Source of the DNA: Ignavibacteriota bacterium
GTDB taxonomy: Bacteria > Bacteroidota > Ignavibacteria > Ignavibacteriales > Melioribacteraceae
Length of the DNA: 64,000 nt
Assembly (NCBI GenBank): GCA_016708125.1
Contig: JADJGF010000001.1
Span: forward strand, 1,138,001 to 1,202,000
Direction of reading: 5' to 3'
Part shown: piece after piece, positions 36,186-44,475 of the stretch
Position numbering within the stretch: the first letter of the stretch is position 1
How the letters are laid out: every line of letters begins with the position of its first letter
Translations under genes and position numbers: made by a program
Notes under the pieces: model-generated
Seen by the model: the letters and a program-made list of their open reading frames with translations, nothing else
The model's database searches: none
Told to the model about the DNA's origin: nothing

Positions 36186-37760
36186 ATGAAGCTTAAACCT
36201 CAAGTTTTTGCGACAGTCTTTTCTGTTATTCTAATTCCAACTTCTATAAACGCACAAACATACGGAAACATAAAAGCACAACTAGTGGAAAAAGGAACAA
36301 CACACGCACTAAACGACCAAGAAGTAAAAATATACTACAACGGAAACACAATCCCAACAACAGAAAAAACAAACAAAGACGGAACACTAGACATTACAAC
36401 AGGAATAGAAGAAGAAACAGAAACAAACAACACAAACAAAATAACATACACATACAACAACGAAGGAATAACAATAAACAAAAACGGAAAACTAACAATA
36501 TACACCATGGGACTAGGAGAAAAAGTACTAGAAACAAAAATAGAAGAAAACAAAACAACAAACATAGGACAACTAACATCAACAAACTACACGACAAGAA
36601 TAGAAATAGACGGGCAAAACTACACAAACAAAATAACAATAATAGACGGAATAATAGCAGGAATAGGAAAACTAGAACAAGAAATAAAAAACACAAAAAC
36701 AAAACTATTCAAAACAAACAACGAAACAACAATAGACAGCATAATAATAAACAGCCCACAAATAGCAGGAATACCACAAGTAAAAGACACAACAATAATA
36801 GACGGAAAAACATACCCAGACATCACAGACCTAGGACTAATAGAACTAGAAGGAAAAAATGTGATCAAAGGATACATATACGACCTAGAAACAAACGAAC
36901 CAGCAGACAACGGAAAAGTATTTCTAAAATCAACACCAACAAAAACATATGATTTGAATAACGGATGGTTCGAATTCACAACAACACAAAACAACACAGA
37001 CACAATAAAAATAACAATGCCAGAATACTACAACATAACACACCCAATAAACATACAAATGGGAACAACAAACGTATACGGAATAAACGACAACCAAGGA
37101 CTATTCAACATAAAAATACAAACAGACAACAACGCAATATTCACATATCTAGAAGACGGAATATGGAAATACGAAACAAGAAAAAACGACTACATGGAAT
37201 ATCTACAAGACATAACAGACGTAAGACACACAGGATACGAAAAACACCAAGAATACAACTTCACAAAAGCAAGATTCAAAGAAAATCCCGTGAAAGTATG
37301 GATAAATAGAGCAGACGCGCCGAACGAAGAATACTCAAACACAACGTTAGACGGAATAATGGGACTAGAAAACAACAACATAAAATTCGAAGAAACAACA
37401 GACAAAACAAACGCACAACTAAGAATAGTAGACTATAACAACCCAAATCTAGGAAACGGAGTACAAGTAATATATGATTTTGACGAACAAGGACCATACC
37501 TAAAACAGTGGGACATAAGCCTAAACAAAAACTTACCGCTCGATCAACTTAAATTCGTAACATCACACGAAGCAATAAGATCACTATTTGTAAGCACATA
37601 CCCGACAAGCCCATTCATATCAGACGTAATGTACAGTAGTCCTTTAGCATATATGGAATTCGCAATCGATGGCGCACTATGCAGTGAAAAAGAAAAAACA
37701 ACAACAGAGTGGATATACAAGGCACCAAGAAACACAAAATGGCTAGAATACTCAAAGTAA
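36186..37760 (+). CDS. Secreted protein with degenerate metzincin-like site and extreme A/C-ending codons
   Basis: A 524-residue exported protein (signal peptide to about residue 23, TSINAQ). A beta-rich N-terminal part (25-150) resembles a carboxypeptidase-regulatory or transthyretin-like domain. A second such domain lies near 225-300 (IKGYIYDLETNEPADNGK). The C-terminal part (about 360-500) follows a matrixin-like plan: a strand segment NAQLRIVDYNNPNLGNG, then SHEAIRSLF (His461, Glu462, with Arg465 where the second zinc His should be), then SDVMYS with the Met-turn Met482. The active site therefore looks degenerate. Codons are highly restricted from about 36250 to 37540 (ATA for Ile, ACA for Thr, AAC for Asn, CTA for Leu). 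In 37021-37140 I counted 16 T and 12 G in 120 bases. Tandem paralogue of the next gene. Function unknown. Confidence 0.85.
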   Translation: MKLKPQVFATVFSVILIPTSINAQTYGNIKAQLVEKGTTHALNDQEVKIYYNGNTIPTTEKTNKDGTLDITTGIEEETETNNTNKITYTYNNEGITINKNGKLTIYTMGLGEKVLETKIEENKTTNIGQLTSTNYTTRIEIDGQNYTNKITIIDGIIAGIGKLEQEIKNTKTKLFKTNNETTIDSIIINSPQIAGIPQVKDTTIIDGKTYPDITDLGLIELEGKNVIKGYIYDLETNEPADNGKVFLKSTPTKTYDLNNGWFEFTTTQNNTDTIKITMPEYYNITHPINIQMGTTNVYGINDNQGLFNIKIQTDNNAIFTYLEDGIWKYETRKNDYMEYLQDITDVRHTGYEKHQEYNFTKARFKENPVKVWINRADAPNEEYSNTTLDGIMGLENNNIKFEETTDKTNAQLRIVDYNNPNLGNGVQVIYDFDEQGPYLKQWDISLNKNLPLDQLKFVTSHEAIRSLFVSTYPTSPFISDVMYSSPLAYMEFAIDGALCSEKEKTTTEWIYKAPRNTKWLEYSK

Positions 37761-37880
37761 AAACGTAGAAACGTAAAGACGAGGAGACGAAAAAAGTAAA
37801 AAGTGAAGAAAAGAATTCAGAATCCGTTTCCGTCAGCTGACGGATAACGGAAGAAGTAAATAGTTTAAAAATAGTGGGAC
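37761..37880. repeat. Intergenic repeats between the two paralogues
   Basis: The stop is followed by a purine-rich AAACGTAAAGACG/GGAGACG run (37761-37806) that recurs almost unchanged after the second paralogue, showing that the duplicated unit extended past the stop codon. A 16-base palindrome TCCGTCAGCTGACGGA at 37829-37844 is flanked by CCGTT and AACGG, extending the inverted repeat. Confidence 0.75.
37829..37844. repeat. TCCGTYAGC palindrome, copy 1
   Basis: A perfect 16-base palindrome TCCGTCAGCTGACGGA. Variants recur at 39747-39762 and 39805-39820. Confidence 0.8.
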
Positions 37881-39467
37881 ATGAATAAAATGAAAAGATT
37901 TGTAATGATAATATTTTTTACAACAGCATTAATAATAAACGCACAGACAACCGGAATGTTAAACGGAAAGATAGTTGAAATAGTAACTGAGAGAGGATTA
38001 AAAGGACAAGAGGTTAAGATATATTATAATGGTAAAACAGAACCAACACAAGTAACCACAAATAATGAAGGGATGTTTGATATAATTACCGGAATTGAAG
38101 AAAGTAAAAAAGAAACAGCAGAAAATAAAATAACATTTAATTATGAAAACAATAAACTAAGAATTAACACAGAAAGCAAACTAACAATATTTGATATACT
38201 TGGAAGGAAAGTAAAAAGTACAGAATTAAAAGCAGAAGAACCGATAACAATAAATAATTTATCATCGGGAAAATATATATTAAAAGTAACGACAGAAAAC
38301 AAAGAAGAATATGTAAATGAGATATCAGTAATTGAAGGAAAGATAAACGGAATAAAATGGTTAGAGCAGAAAAGAAAACATAAAATTATAGAATTGAGAA
38401 AAGAAAATAAATTAACAGAAGACGGAACAACAATAGACAGCATAATAATAAACAGCCCAAGAGTAAAAGGAATACCACAAGCAAAAGACACAACAATAAT
38501 AGACGGAAAAACATACACAGACATCACAGACCTAGGAACAATAGAACTAGAAGGAAAAAATATAATCAAAGGATACATATACGACCTAGAAACAAACGAA
38601 CCAGCAGACAACGGAAAAGCATTCTTAAGTTCAACACCAACAAAAACATATGATTTGAATAACGGATGGTACGAATTCACAACAACACAAAACAACACAG
38701 ACACAATAAAAATAACAATGCCAAACTACTACAACATAACACACCCAATAAAAATACAAATGGGAACAACAGAAGTCTACGGAATAAACGACAACCAAGG
38801 AATACTAAACCTAAAAATACAAACAGACAACAACGCAATAAGACCAATATGGCACGAAGACACACAAACATGGGAATACCACAAAGAAAGCAACGACTAC
38901 ATGGAATACCTACAAGACATAACAGAAATACGAAACACAGGATACGAAAACCACCAAGAATACAACTTCACAAAAACAAGATTCAAAGAAAACCCAATAA
39001 AAGTATGGATAAACAGAGCAGACGCGCCAAACGAAGAATACTCGAACGCGACATTAAACGGAATACTAGGACTAGAAAACAACGACATAAAATTCGAAGA
39101 AACAACAGATAAAACAAACGCACAACTAAGAATAGTAGACTACAAAAACCCCAACCTAGGAAACGGAGTACAAATAATATATGACTTCGATGAACAAGGA
39201 CCATACCTAAAACAATGGGACATAAGCCTAAATAGAAACTTAACGCCAGATCAAATTAAATATGTAACAGGACACGAAGCAATAAGATCACTATTTACAA
39301 GCACAGGATTAACAAGCCCATTCGCATCGGACGTAATGTATGGCCGACCATTAACATATATGGATTTTGCAATAGACGGTGCACTATGCAGTGAAAAAGA
39401 AAAAACAACAACAGAATGGATATATAACGCACCAAGAAACACAAAATGGCTAGAATATTCAAAGTAA
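37881..39467 (+). CDS. Secreted paralogue of the preceding gene, mosaic codon use, degenerate metzincin-like site
   Basis: A 528-residue exported protein (signal peptide to about residue 22, IINAQ). The N-terminal third uses ordinary AT-rich codons and contains LTIFDILGRKVKS followed by NNLSSGKYILKV, which resembles the fold of T9SS sorting domains but lies internally. From about 38425 the gene switches to the same A/C-ending codons as its neighbour and is very similar to it at the DNA level to about 39240. The C-terminal segment has GHEAIRSLF (His465, Glu466, Arg469) and SDVMYG, a matrixin-like site lacking the second zinc histidine. Homology is intact over the last 345 residues; the first 180 differ. 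I infer a duplicated secreted pseudo-protease or binding protein, function unknown. Confidence 0.85.
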   Translation: MNKMKRFVMIIFFTTALIINAQTTGMLNGKIVEIVTERGLKGQEVKIYYNGKTEPTQVTTNNEGMFDIITGIEESKKETAENKITFNYENNKLRINTESKLTIFDILGRKVKSTELKAEEPITINNLSSGKYILKVTTENKEEYVNEISVIEGKINGIKWLEQKRKHKIIELRKENKLTEDGTTIDSIIINSPRVKGIPQAKDTTIIDGKTYTDITDLGTIELEGKNIIKGYIYDLETNEPADNGKAFLSSTPTKTYDLNNGWYEFTTTQNNTDTIKITMPNYYNITHPIKIQMGTTEVYGINDNQGILNLKIQTDNNAIRPIWHEDTQTWEYHKESNDYMEYLQDITEIRNTGYENHQEYNFTKTRFKENPIKVWINRADAPNEEYSNATLNGILGLENNDIKFEETTDKTNAQLRIVDYKNPNLGNGVQIIYDFDEQGPYLKQWDISLNRNLTPDQIKYVTGHEAIRSLFTSTGLTSPFASDVMYGRPLTYMDFAIDGALCSEKEKTTTEWIYNAPRNTKWLEYSK

Positions 39468-39876
39468 AAACGAAGAAACGTAAAGACGTGGAGACGGAAA
39501 AAGTAATTCAGTAGTAATTAGGTGGTAATTCAGTGGAAACGGAAAACAGAGACATGAATCGGGAAAAATTGAAAGATTGCAAAATTCCAAGATTAATTGA
39601 GATGTCTCATATAAAACATTAAAGGTTACAAAATTTCGTCATTCCAATAATTCAAACCCCCGAGTTTTATGTAAACTTTAGAGACCTCGGAGGTTTTTAT
39701 TAAACTGAAGAGAAATCTCATAAATTAATTCTGAGATCTCTCAATCTCCGTTAGCTAACGGATCACTCTTTCGAGATTGACAAATCTTGTCATTCCGGTT
39801 GCTGTCCGTTAGCCAACGGATTATCGAAGCATACCGGAATCCCAAAAACAAAATTATTTGACAAGAGATCACTAAA
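39468..39876. repeat. Composite repeat region downstream of the paralogues
   Basis: No gene is visible in this 409-base gap. It opens with the purine-rich run shared with 37761-37806. From 39598 to 39843 it is packed with dispersed repeat pieces: TGAGATGTCTCA, a CCCCCGAG...CTCGGAGG pair, GAGAAATCTC, GAGATCTCTCAATC, and two palindromes TCCGTTAGCTAACGGA (39747-39762) and TCCGTTAGCCAACGGA (39805-39820). GTCATTCCGG and CCGGAATCCC flank the last one. Confidence 0.75.
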
Positions 39877-42525
39877 TTAATTTGCAGAAGTTTTAGTAAG
39901 GTTTTTATAAAAATTTAATTTTTCAACATTTTTTGTTTCATCATAAAATTTTATCACATAATCTAACATTCTTTTTGTGTTGAAATTTTTAGAACCTTTT
40001 ATCTCTTTTATTTTTTCGTATCCGTTTAAAAGAAGTTTTTCAGATTCCTTATATCTTTTCTGAAGTAAATAAATAACTCCAAGTTCCGCACTTGCCGAAA
40101 TTATATTTACATGATCCGGCGAATAATTTTTGTAATATATTTTTAATGCTTTCTGAATATAATCTTCAGCTTCATTTAATTTATTAAATTCTATTAAATT
40201 TTTTCCGTACCAAAAAAAAGTTAATCCAAGCCAAATATGATTTTCATTAATTGAAGTTTTATAATTTTTTAATGAACTAATTAAATTTTTGTTTGCAGAA
40301 TCATACATTTTCATAGTGTATTCCAAAGCGCCTAAATTCATATAAGCAAATCCAACCATTGAATGATTTTCGCCCCATGTAATTTTTTTTAACTCAAGAG
40401 ATTTTGTGAAATTTTCATGCGCTGATTTAAAATCATCTTCAGCAATAAAAATATAAGCAAGGTTGTTATAAATTGTAGAAACTTCGGGTCTTATATTGCC
40501 AAAAAGTTCTATATATAACTCAAGCGATTTTTGATAATATATTTTTGCGGAATCAAGCTCGCTTGTTGCTTCAAATGACAAAGCTAAATTATTTGCAATG
40601 CTTGCAGCGTCTCTGTCTTTTTCTCCAAAATTAATTAATACAATTTTATATGCTTCTTTAAGTAATTCTAAAGATTCATTATATCTATCTTGCTGCTGCT
40701 TTATTATTGCAAAATCATTTATTGCACTTGATAAAGATCGAGGTGGTGTTTCCGAATTACTTCTTAAAATTTTTACAGAAATTTTATACAAAGAATCGGC
40801 ATAATTTAAATCACCAAGCCAATCATAAAGCAAAGCTAATTCATGTAAACTTTCTCCGGCTTGATAACTTTCATTTCCATAAACTTTTTGATTTAACATT
40901 AATGATTTTTCAAGATGACGTTTTGCTTTTTCAAACTCGCCGAGATTTGTTAAAGTTTTTCCCAAAGTTTTACGAACAGCAGCTTCAATTCCGGGCTGAT
41001 CCTTAAATCCAATTTCAACTTCTTTTGATGCTTTTTGAAGAACATCGTAAACTTTTACGTCTTTTCCAATTTCAGTCGGATCTGCAGAAGAAATCATTTC
41101 CTGTAAAAATTTATTTACACTTTCTGATTTTATTGCTTCAAGTTTTGCATTATCTCTTTCTTTTGCTGCAATATTTGCTTGATAAATTATTGCGGCAATG
41201 CTTGATAAAATTATTATGTTGAATAAAATAAATAGCGCAGCACCAACTTTATGTCTTTTAACAAATTTTGTAAATCGATAAAAGTAAGTATCTTTTCTTG
41301 CGCTTACCGGCAAGCCTTTTAAATATCTTTCTAAATCATTAATCAATCCTTGAACCGATGAATATCTTTGCGATGAATCTTTGTGCATTGCTTTTAAAAT
41401 TATATTATCCAAATCACCTTTTAATAATTTTGATCTTTTATTTGATTCAACATTTTTTTCAATTTTTTCATTTGCAATATTTTTTTCATTTTGATTTGTA
41501 TTTTTTTTTACAATTTCACTTGGTTTTAAAATATTAGTTTCATCAATAGATTTGTTAATTGAGAGCGGAGAAAAGTTTAAAAATGTATACGGCTGGCTTC
41601 CGGAAACTAATTCGTAAAGTAAAATTCCCAACGAATAAACATCGCTTCCGGTTGTAATATTTTCTCCCTTTATTTGTTCGGGACTCGCATACTCCGGAGT
41701 TAAATGCCACATTTTTGTTTGTGTTAATTTTACATTTTCAACTTCAACAGATTCATCAAGCAGTTTTGCAATTCCAAAATCCAAAAGTTTTGGAATACTT
41801 TGTTCAGTTACTAAAATATTTCCGGGTTTTAAATCTCTATGAACAATTAAATTTTGATGTGCAAAATGAACTGCGCCGCAAACAGTTTTAAACAATTCTA
41901 AAATTTGATTAACATTAAAATTATTTTTCTTACAAAAATCCGTAATTGGAATTCCCTCAATAAATTCCATAATTAAATACGGAAGTCCATCGGAAGTTTT
42001 TCCGCCATCAAAAAGTTTTGCAATATTTGGATGCTGAAGATTTGCAAGAATTTGTCTTTCGTTTTCAAAACGTTTAACTAAATATTTTGTTGATAAACCT
42101 TGCTTTAAAATTTTGATTGCAACTTTTTGATCAAATTCTTTGTCGTCTCTTCGACCAATAAAAACAATACCCATACCGCCATAACCAATTTCACTTTCAA
42201 TTAAATATGGACCAATATGTTTTCCAATTAATGGATGAATTTCGTTTTCGCTGGTTAAAAATATTTGATTATAATTTGATGCAATTTCAAGAAAATCATC
42301 AGTTTTTTCATACGAAGCAAGTAAAGATTTTACTTCATCTACAAATTCTTTTTGATCATCCGAAAGATTTTTAAAATAATTTTCTCTTTCGGATTTATCA
42401 AGTTCAAGTGCTTTTTGAAAAATTGATTTCAATATTTCGTTAAATGAATTATCCAAATTTTCCCGAGTTAATTTTGATTTGCTTAATTGATTTCGCGGTA
42501 AAGCCAAGCTTTCGCAAATTGCCAA
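39877..42525 (-). CDS. Serine/threonine protein kinase with transmembrane helix and TPR sensor domain
   Basis: An 882-residue protein. A Hanks-type kinase domain spans about residues 105-410: glycine loop IGYGGMG (113-119), Lys138 in VAIKIL, catalytic HRDLKPGN (229-236) and DFG (249-251), with a YASPEQI activation-segment end. One membrane helix (about 427-447) separates it from a C-terminal region with some eight TPR-like helical repeats (about 510-870) that should lie outside the inner membrane or bind partners. All catalytic residues are present. The longest frame overlaps the sigma-factor gene by 43 bases; similarity to relatives seems to begin near residue 22, so the real start may be later. 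It is co-transcribed with the sigma factor, and phosphorylation of that pathway is the likely role. Confidence 0.93.
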   Translation of the reverse strand: MAICESLALPRNQLSKSKLTRENLDNSFNEILKSIFQKALELDKSERENYFKNLSDDQKEFVDEVKSLLASYEKTDDFLEIASNYNQIFLTSENEIHPLIGKHIGPYLIESEIGYGGMGIVFIGRRDDKEFDQKVAIKILKQGLSTKYLVKRFENERQILANLQHPNIAKLFDGGKTSDGLPYLIMEFIEGIPITDFCKKNNFNVNQILELFKTVCGAVHFAHQNLIVHRDLKPGNILVTEQSIPKLLDFGIAKLLDESVEVENVKLTQTKMWHLTPEYASPEQIKGENITTGSDVYSLGILLYELVSGSQPYTFLNFSPLSINKSIDETNILKPSEIVKKNTNQNEKNIANEKIEKNVESNKRSKLLKGDLDNIILKAMHKDSSQRYSSVQGLINDLERYLKGLPVSARKDTYFYRFTKFVKRHKVGAALFILFNIIILSSIAAIIYQANIAAKERDNAKLEAIKSESVNKFLQEMISSADPTEIGKDVKVYDVLQKASKEVEIGFKDQPGIEAAVRKTLGKTLTNLGEFEKAKRHLEKSLMLNQKVYGNESYQAGESLHELALLYDWLGDLNYADSLYKISVKILRSNSETPPRSLSSAINDFAIIKQQQDRYNESLELLKEAYKIVLINFGEKDRDAASIANNLALSFEATSELDSAKIYYQKSLELYIELFGNIRPEVSTIYNNLAYIFIAEDDFKSAHENFTKSLELKKITWGENHSMVGFAYMNLGALEYTMKMYDSANKNLISSLKNYKTSINENHIWLGLTFFWYGKNLIEFNKLNEAEDYIQKALKIYYKNYSPDHVNIISASAELGVIYLLQKRYKESEKLLLNGYEKIKEIKGSKNFNTKRMLDYVIKFYDETKNVEKLNFYKNLTKTSAN

Positions 42526-43043
42526 TCGCGTTTAACAGTTGCTAAAGAAATATTTAACATATCCGCAGTTTCTTCCAAAGATAAACCGGAAAAAAATCTT
42601 AACTCAACAATTTTACAAGATCGCTCTTCTAATTTTTCTAATTTATTTAATGCTTCATTAAGATTTAAAATTTGCTCTTCCGAATCTGCCAAAACAAAAT
42701 TAAGATCATCCAAAGATAATTGAGTTTTACCAAGCCCTCTTTTTTCAGATTTCTTCTTTCGCGCATAATCCACTAATATTTGTCGCATTGATTTTGCAGC
42801 AATTCCATAAAAATGCGCTCTACTTTCCCATGATAAATTTTGATCACCAATTAATTTTATATAAGCTTCGTGCACCAATTCCGTGGTTTGCAATGTGTGT
42901 TTTTTGTATTCATCACGCAAATATTTTGACGAAATTTTTCTAAGTTCACCATATACAATTGGTAAAATATTATTGAGCGCAAAATTATCTCCGGCTGTTG
43001 CTGAGTTTAAAAGTTGGGTTATATTTTGCGATTTGCTGTTCAT
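42483..43043 (-). CDS. ECF-type sigma factor paired with the Ser/Thr kinase
   Basis: A 186-residue sigma-70 family protein of the extracytoplasmic-function type. Region 2 shows TTELVHEAYIKL and RAHFYGIAAKSMRQILVDYARKKK, and region 4 shows ERSCKIVELRFFSGLSLEETADML followed by SLATVKRDWQFAKAWL, the DNA-binding helix-turn-helix. The pattern matches the sigma subfamily found beside STPK-TPR kinases in Planctomycetota, Acidobacteriota and Ignavibacteria, which usually lacks a separate anti-sigma factor. The 43-base overlap with the kinase gene implies coupled expression. Kinase-dependent activation is expected from the family, not shown here. Confidence 0.92.
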   Translation of the reverse strand: MNSKSQNITQLLNSATAGDNFALNNILPIVYGELRKISSKYLRDEYKKHTLQTTELVHEAYIKLIGDQNLSWESRAHFYGIAAKSMRQILVDYARKKKSEKRGLGKTQLSLDDLNFVLADSEEQILNLNEALNKLEKLEERSCKIVELRFFSGLSLEETADMLNISLATVKRDWQFAKAWLYREIN

Positions 43044-43234
43044 TAAAAATAAGTCTTGTTGTCTTTTTATAAGATAAATAAATATTCATCAATTTTGCAA
43101 CTGTTCAAATCACAATGAAAAATAAATTAATTTTTATTGATGAAGTTGAATTACGTAGGTATTAAATATTTTTGGAAATTTGGTTGATCAGAAATATTCT
43201 ATAATCATTGCTAAAAGAATAAACTATTTCTTAT

Positions 43235-44404
43235 CTATGATGATTTATTTTGTTTCAAATCCTCGGCATTGCTCATAACTTCATTTAAAAATTGAAGATT
43301 ATCCGACTGAGAATTTGAAATAATAATTTTCAAAACAGCGGTTAGCGGAACGGATAAAAACATTCCGGCAATTCCCCAAATGTATCCCCAAATTAATAAG
43401 GATAACAAAATTACAAGCGGATTTAACCCAAGTTTATTTCCTAAAAATTTTGGTTCCATAATATTGCCTATTAAATTTTCGGCAAATGAAATTATTCCCC
43501 CAACCAATAATGTGTACCCAATAGATTCATATTGAATTAAAGTCATAAGAGCTGGTAAAATAACGGAAACAATTGCCCCAATATTTGGAATAAAATTTAA
43601 GAAAAATGAAAGCACTGCCCAGACTACTAAAAAGTCGATATCAAAAATCCAAAGTATAATTCCTATAACAATACTTTTTAATAAACTAAGTAAAAACTTT
43701 GCCGCAATATATCTTTGAATTTGTTCAGTAATATCCCTAAAAGCTTTTTCAATTGTTTGCTCTCGATGCGTTCTAACTTCATCTAACTTTTTCTGATATT
43801 CAGCTTTTTCAATTTCTTCATCATCGAGAATTAAATTTTTCTTTATTATTTTTTTCGAAACATGAGACTGAACTTTTAGATATCTATTTTTAATTGCGTT
43901 GATTAAATGTAAATGACTGCTGTTTACAAAAATGAAAAAGAACAACACAAAAAACACTGCAGAAAAAATTGAAATTGTGGAAGAAAAAAATCCGCTTGCC
44001 ATTCCGCTGTAATCCAAATCGCTTAATATTTTGGAAATATCAAATTCTAAAAAAAACTTATCGGCTATTCCAAAATTTGCAGCAGAAGTTTTGACGATAT
44101 TGTTTAATCTTTCTTCATACTGCGGAAGTTCTTCACCCAAACGGCTGAACGAATCAATAATAAAAGTTGAAAGAGCCCAGAAAAATCCAATTATTATAAG
44201 TAAGTCTAAAAATGTTGTTAAAGATTTAGGAATTTTACGTTTTATCAAAAAATCATTCAACGGCTCAAAAACAAAAACTAAAAGGTATGCAATTGTTAGT
44301 GGTATAAAAATATCTTGAAGTTCTTTAAGAACTCCTAATAAAACAACTAACCCAATAAATACAATAAAAAATTTTACTGCAGGATCTACTAATTGCTTTT
44401 TCAT
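43235..44404 (-). CDS. AI-2E / PerM family membrane protein
   Basis: A 389-residue integral membrane protein with about seven to eight hydrophobic segments and a large cytoplasmic loop (about residues 170-225) rich in charged residues. ITYLLVFVFEPLNDFLIKRKIPKSL near the start, and FIPNIGAIVSVILPALM, SFAENLIGNIMEPKFLG and LNPLVILLSLLIWGYIWGIAGMFLSVPLTAVLKI in the C-terminal half, are typical of the AI-2 exporter-like (UPF0118/PerM) family. Substrates of this family vary widely and include ions and small molecules, and no autoinducer role should be assumed. The length is normal for the family (350-400). It is divergent from the GH13 lipoprotein across a 71-base gap. The context gives no further clue. 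Confidence 0.9.
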   Translation of the reverse strand: MKKQLVDPAVKFFIVFIGLVVLLGVLKELQDIFIPLTIAYLLVFVFEPLNDFLIKRKIPKSLTTFLDLLIIIGFFWALSTFIIDSFSRLGEELPQYEERLNNIVKTSAANFGIADKFFLEFDISKILSDLDYSGMASGFFSSTISIFSAVFFVLFFFIFVNSSHLHLINAIKNRYLKVQSHVSKKIIKKNLILDDEEIEKAEYQKKLDEVRTHREQTIEKAFRDITEQIQRYIAAKFLLSLLKSIVIGIILWIFDIDFLVVWAVLSFFLNFIPNIGAIVSVILPALMTLIQYESIGYTLLVGGIISFAENLIGNIMEPKFLGNKLGLNPLVILLSLLIWGYIWGIAGMFLSVPLTAVLKIIISNSQSDNLQFLNEVMSNAEDLKQNKSS

Positions 44405-44475
44405 TTATATAATTTATTTATAATTTAGATTAAAATTAACTATAAAATAATTCATTTTTAAAATTTAGATAGGAA

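Noticed and set aside
37566..37640. Active zinc metalloprotease call
   Set aside because: The HExxH second histidine is Arg and the third ligand is missing, so only a degenerate site is supported.
36335..37735. Several long antisense open frames over the first A/C-rich gene
   Set aside because: They are a by-product of the coding strand having very little T, which removes antisense stop codons. They are low-complexity, lack ribosome-binding sites, and the sense frame has a signal peptide and a full-length paralogue.
38141..39442. Antisense and shifted open frames over the second paralogue
   Set aside because: Same cause as above: skewed base composition. Sense-strand homology between the paralogues explains the region.
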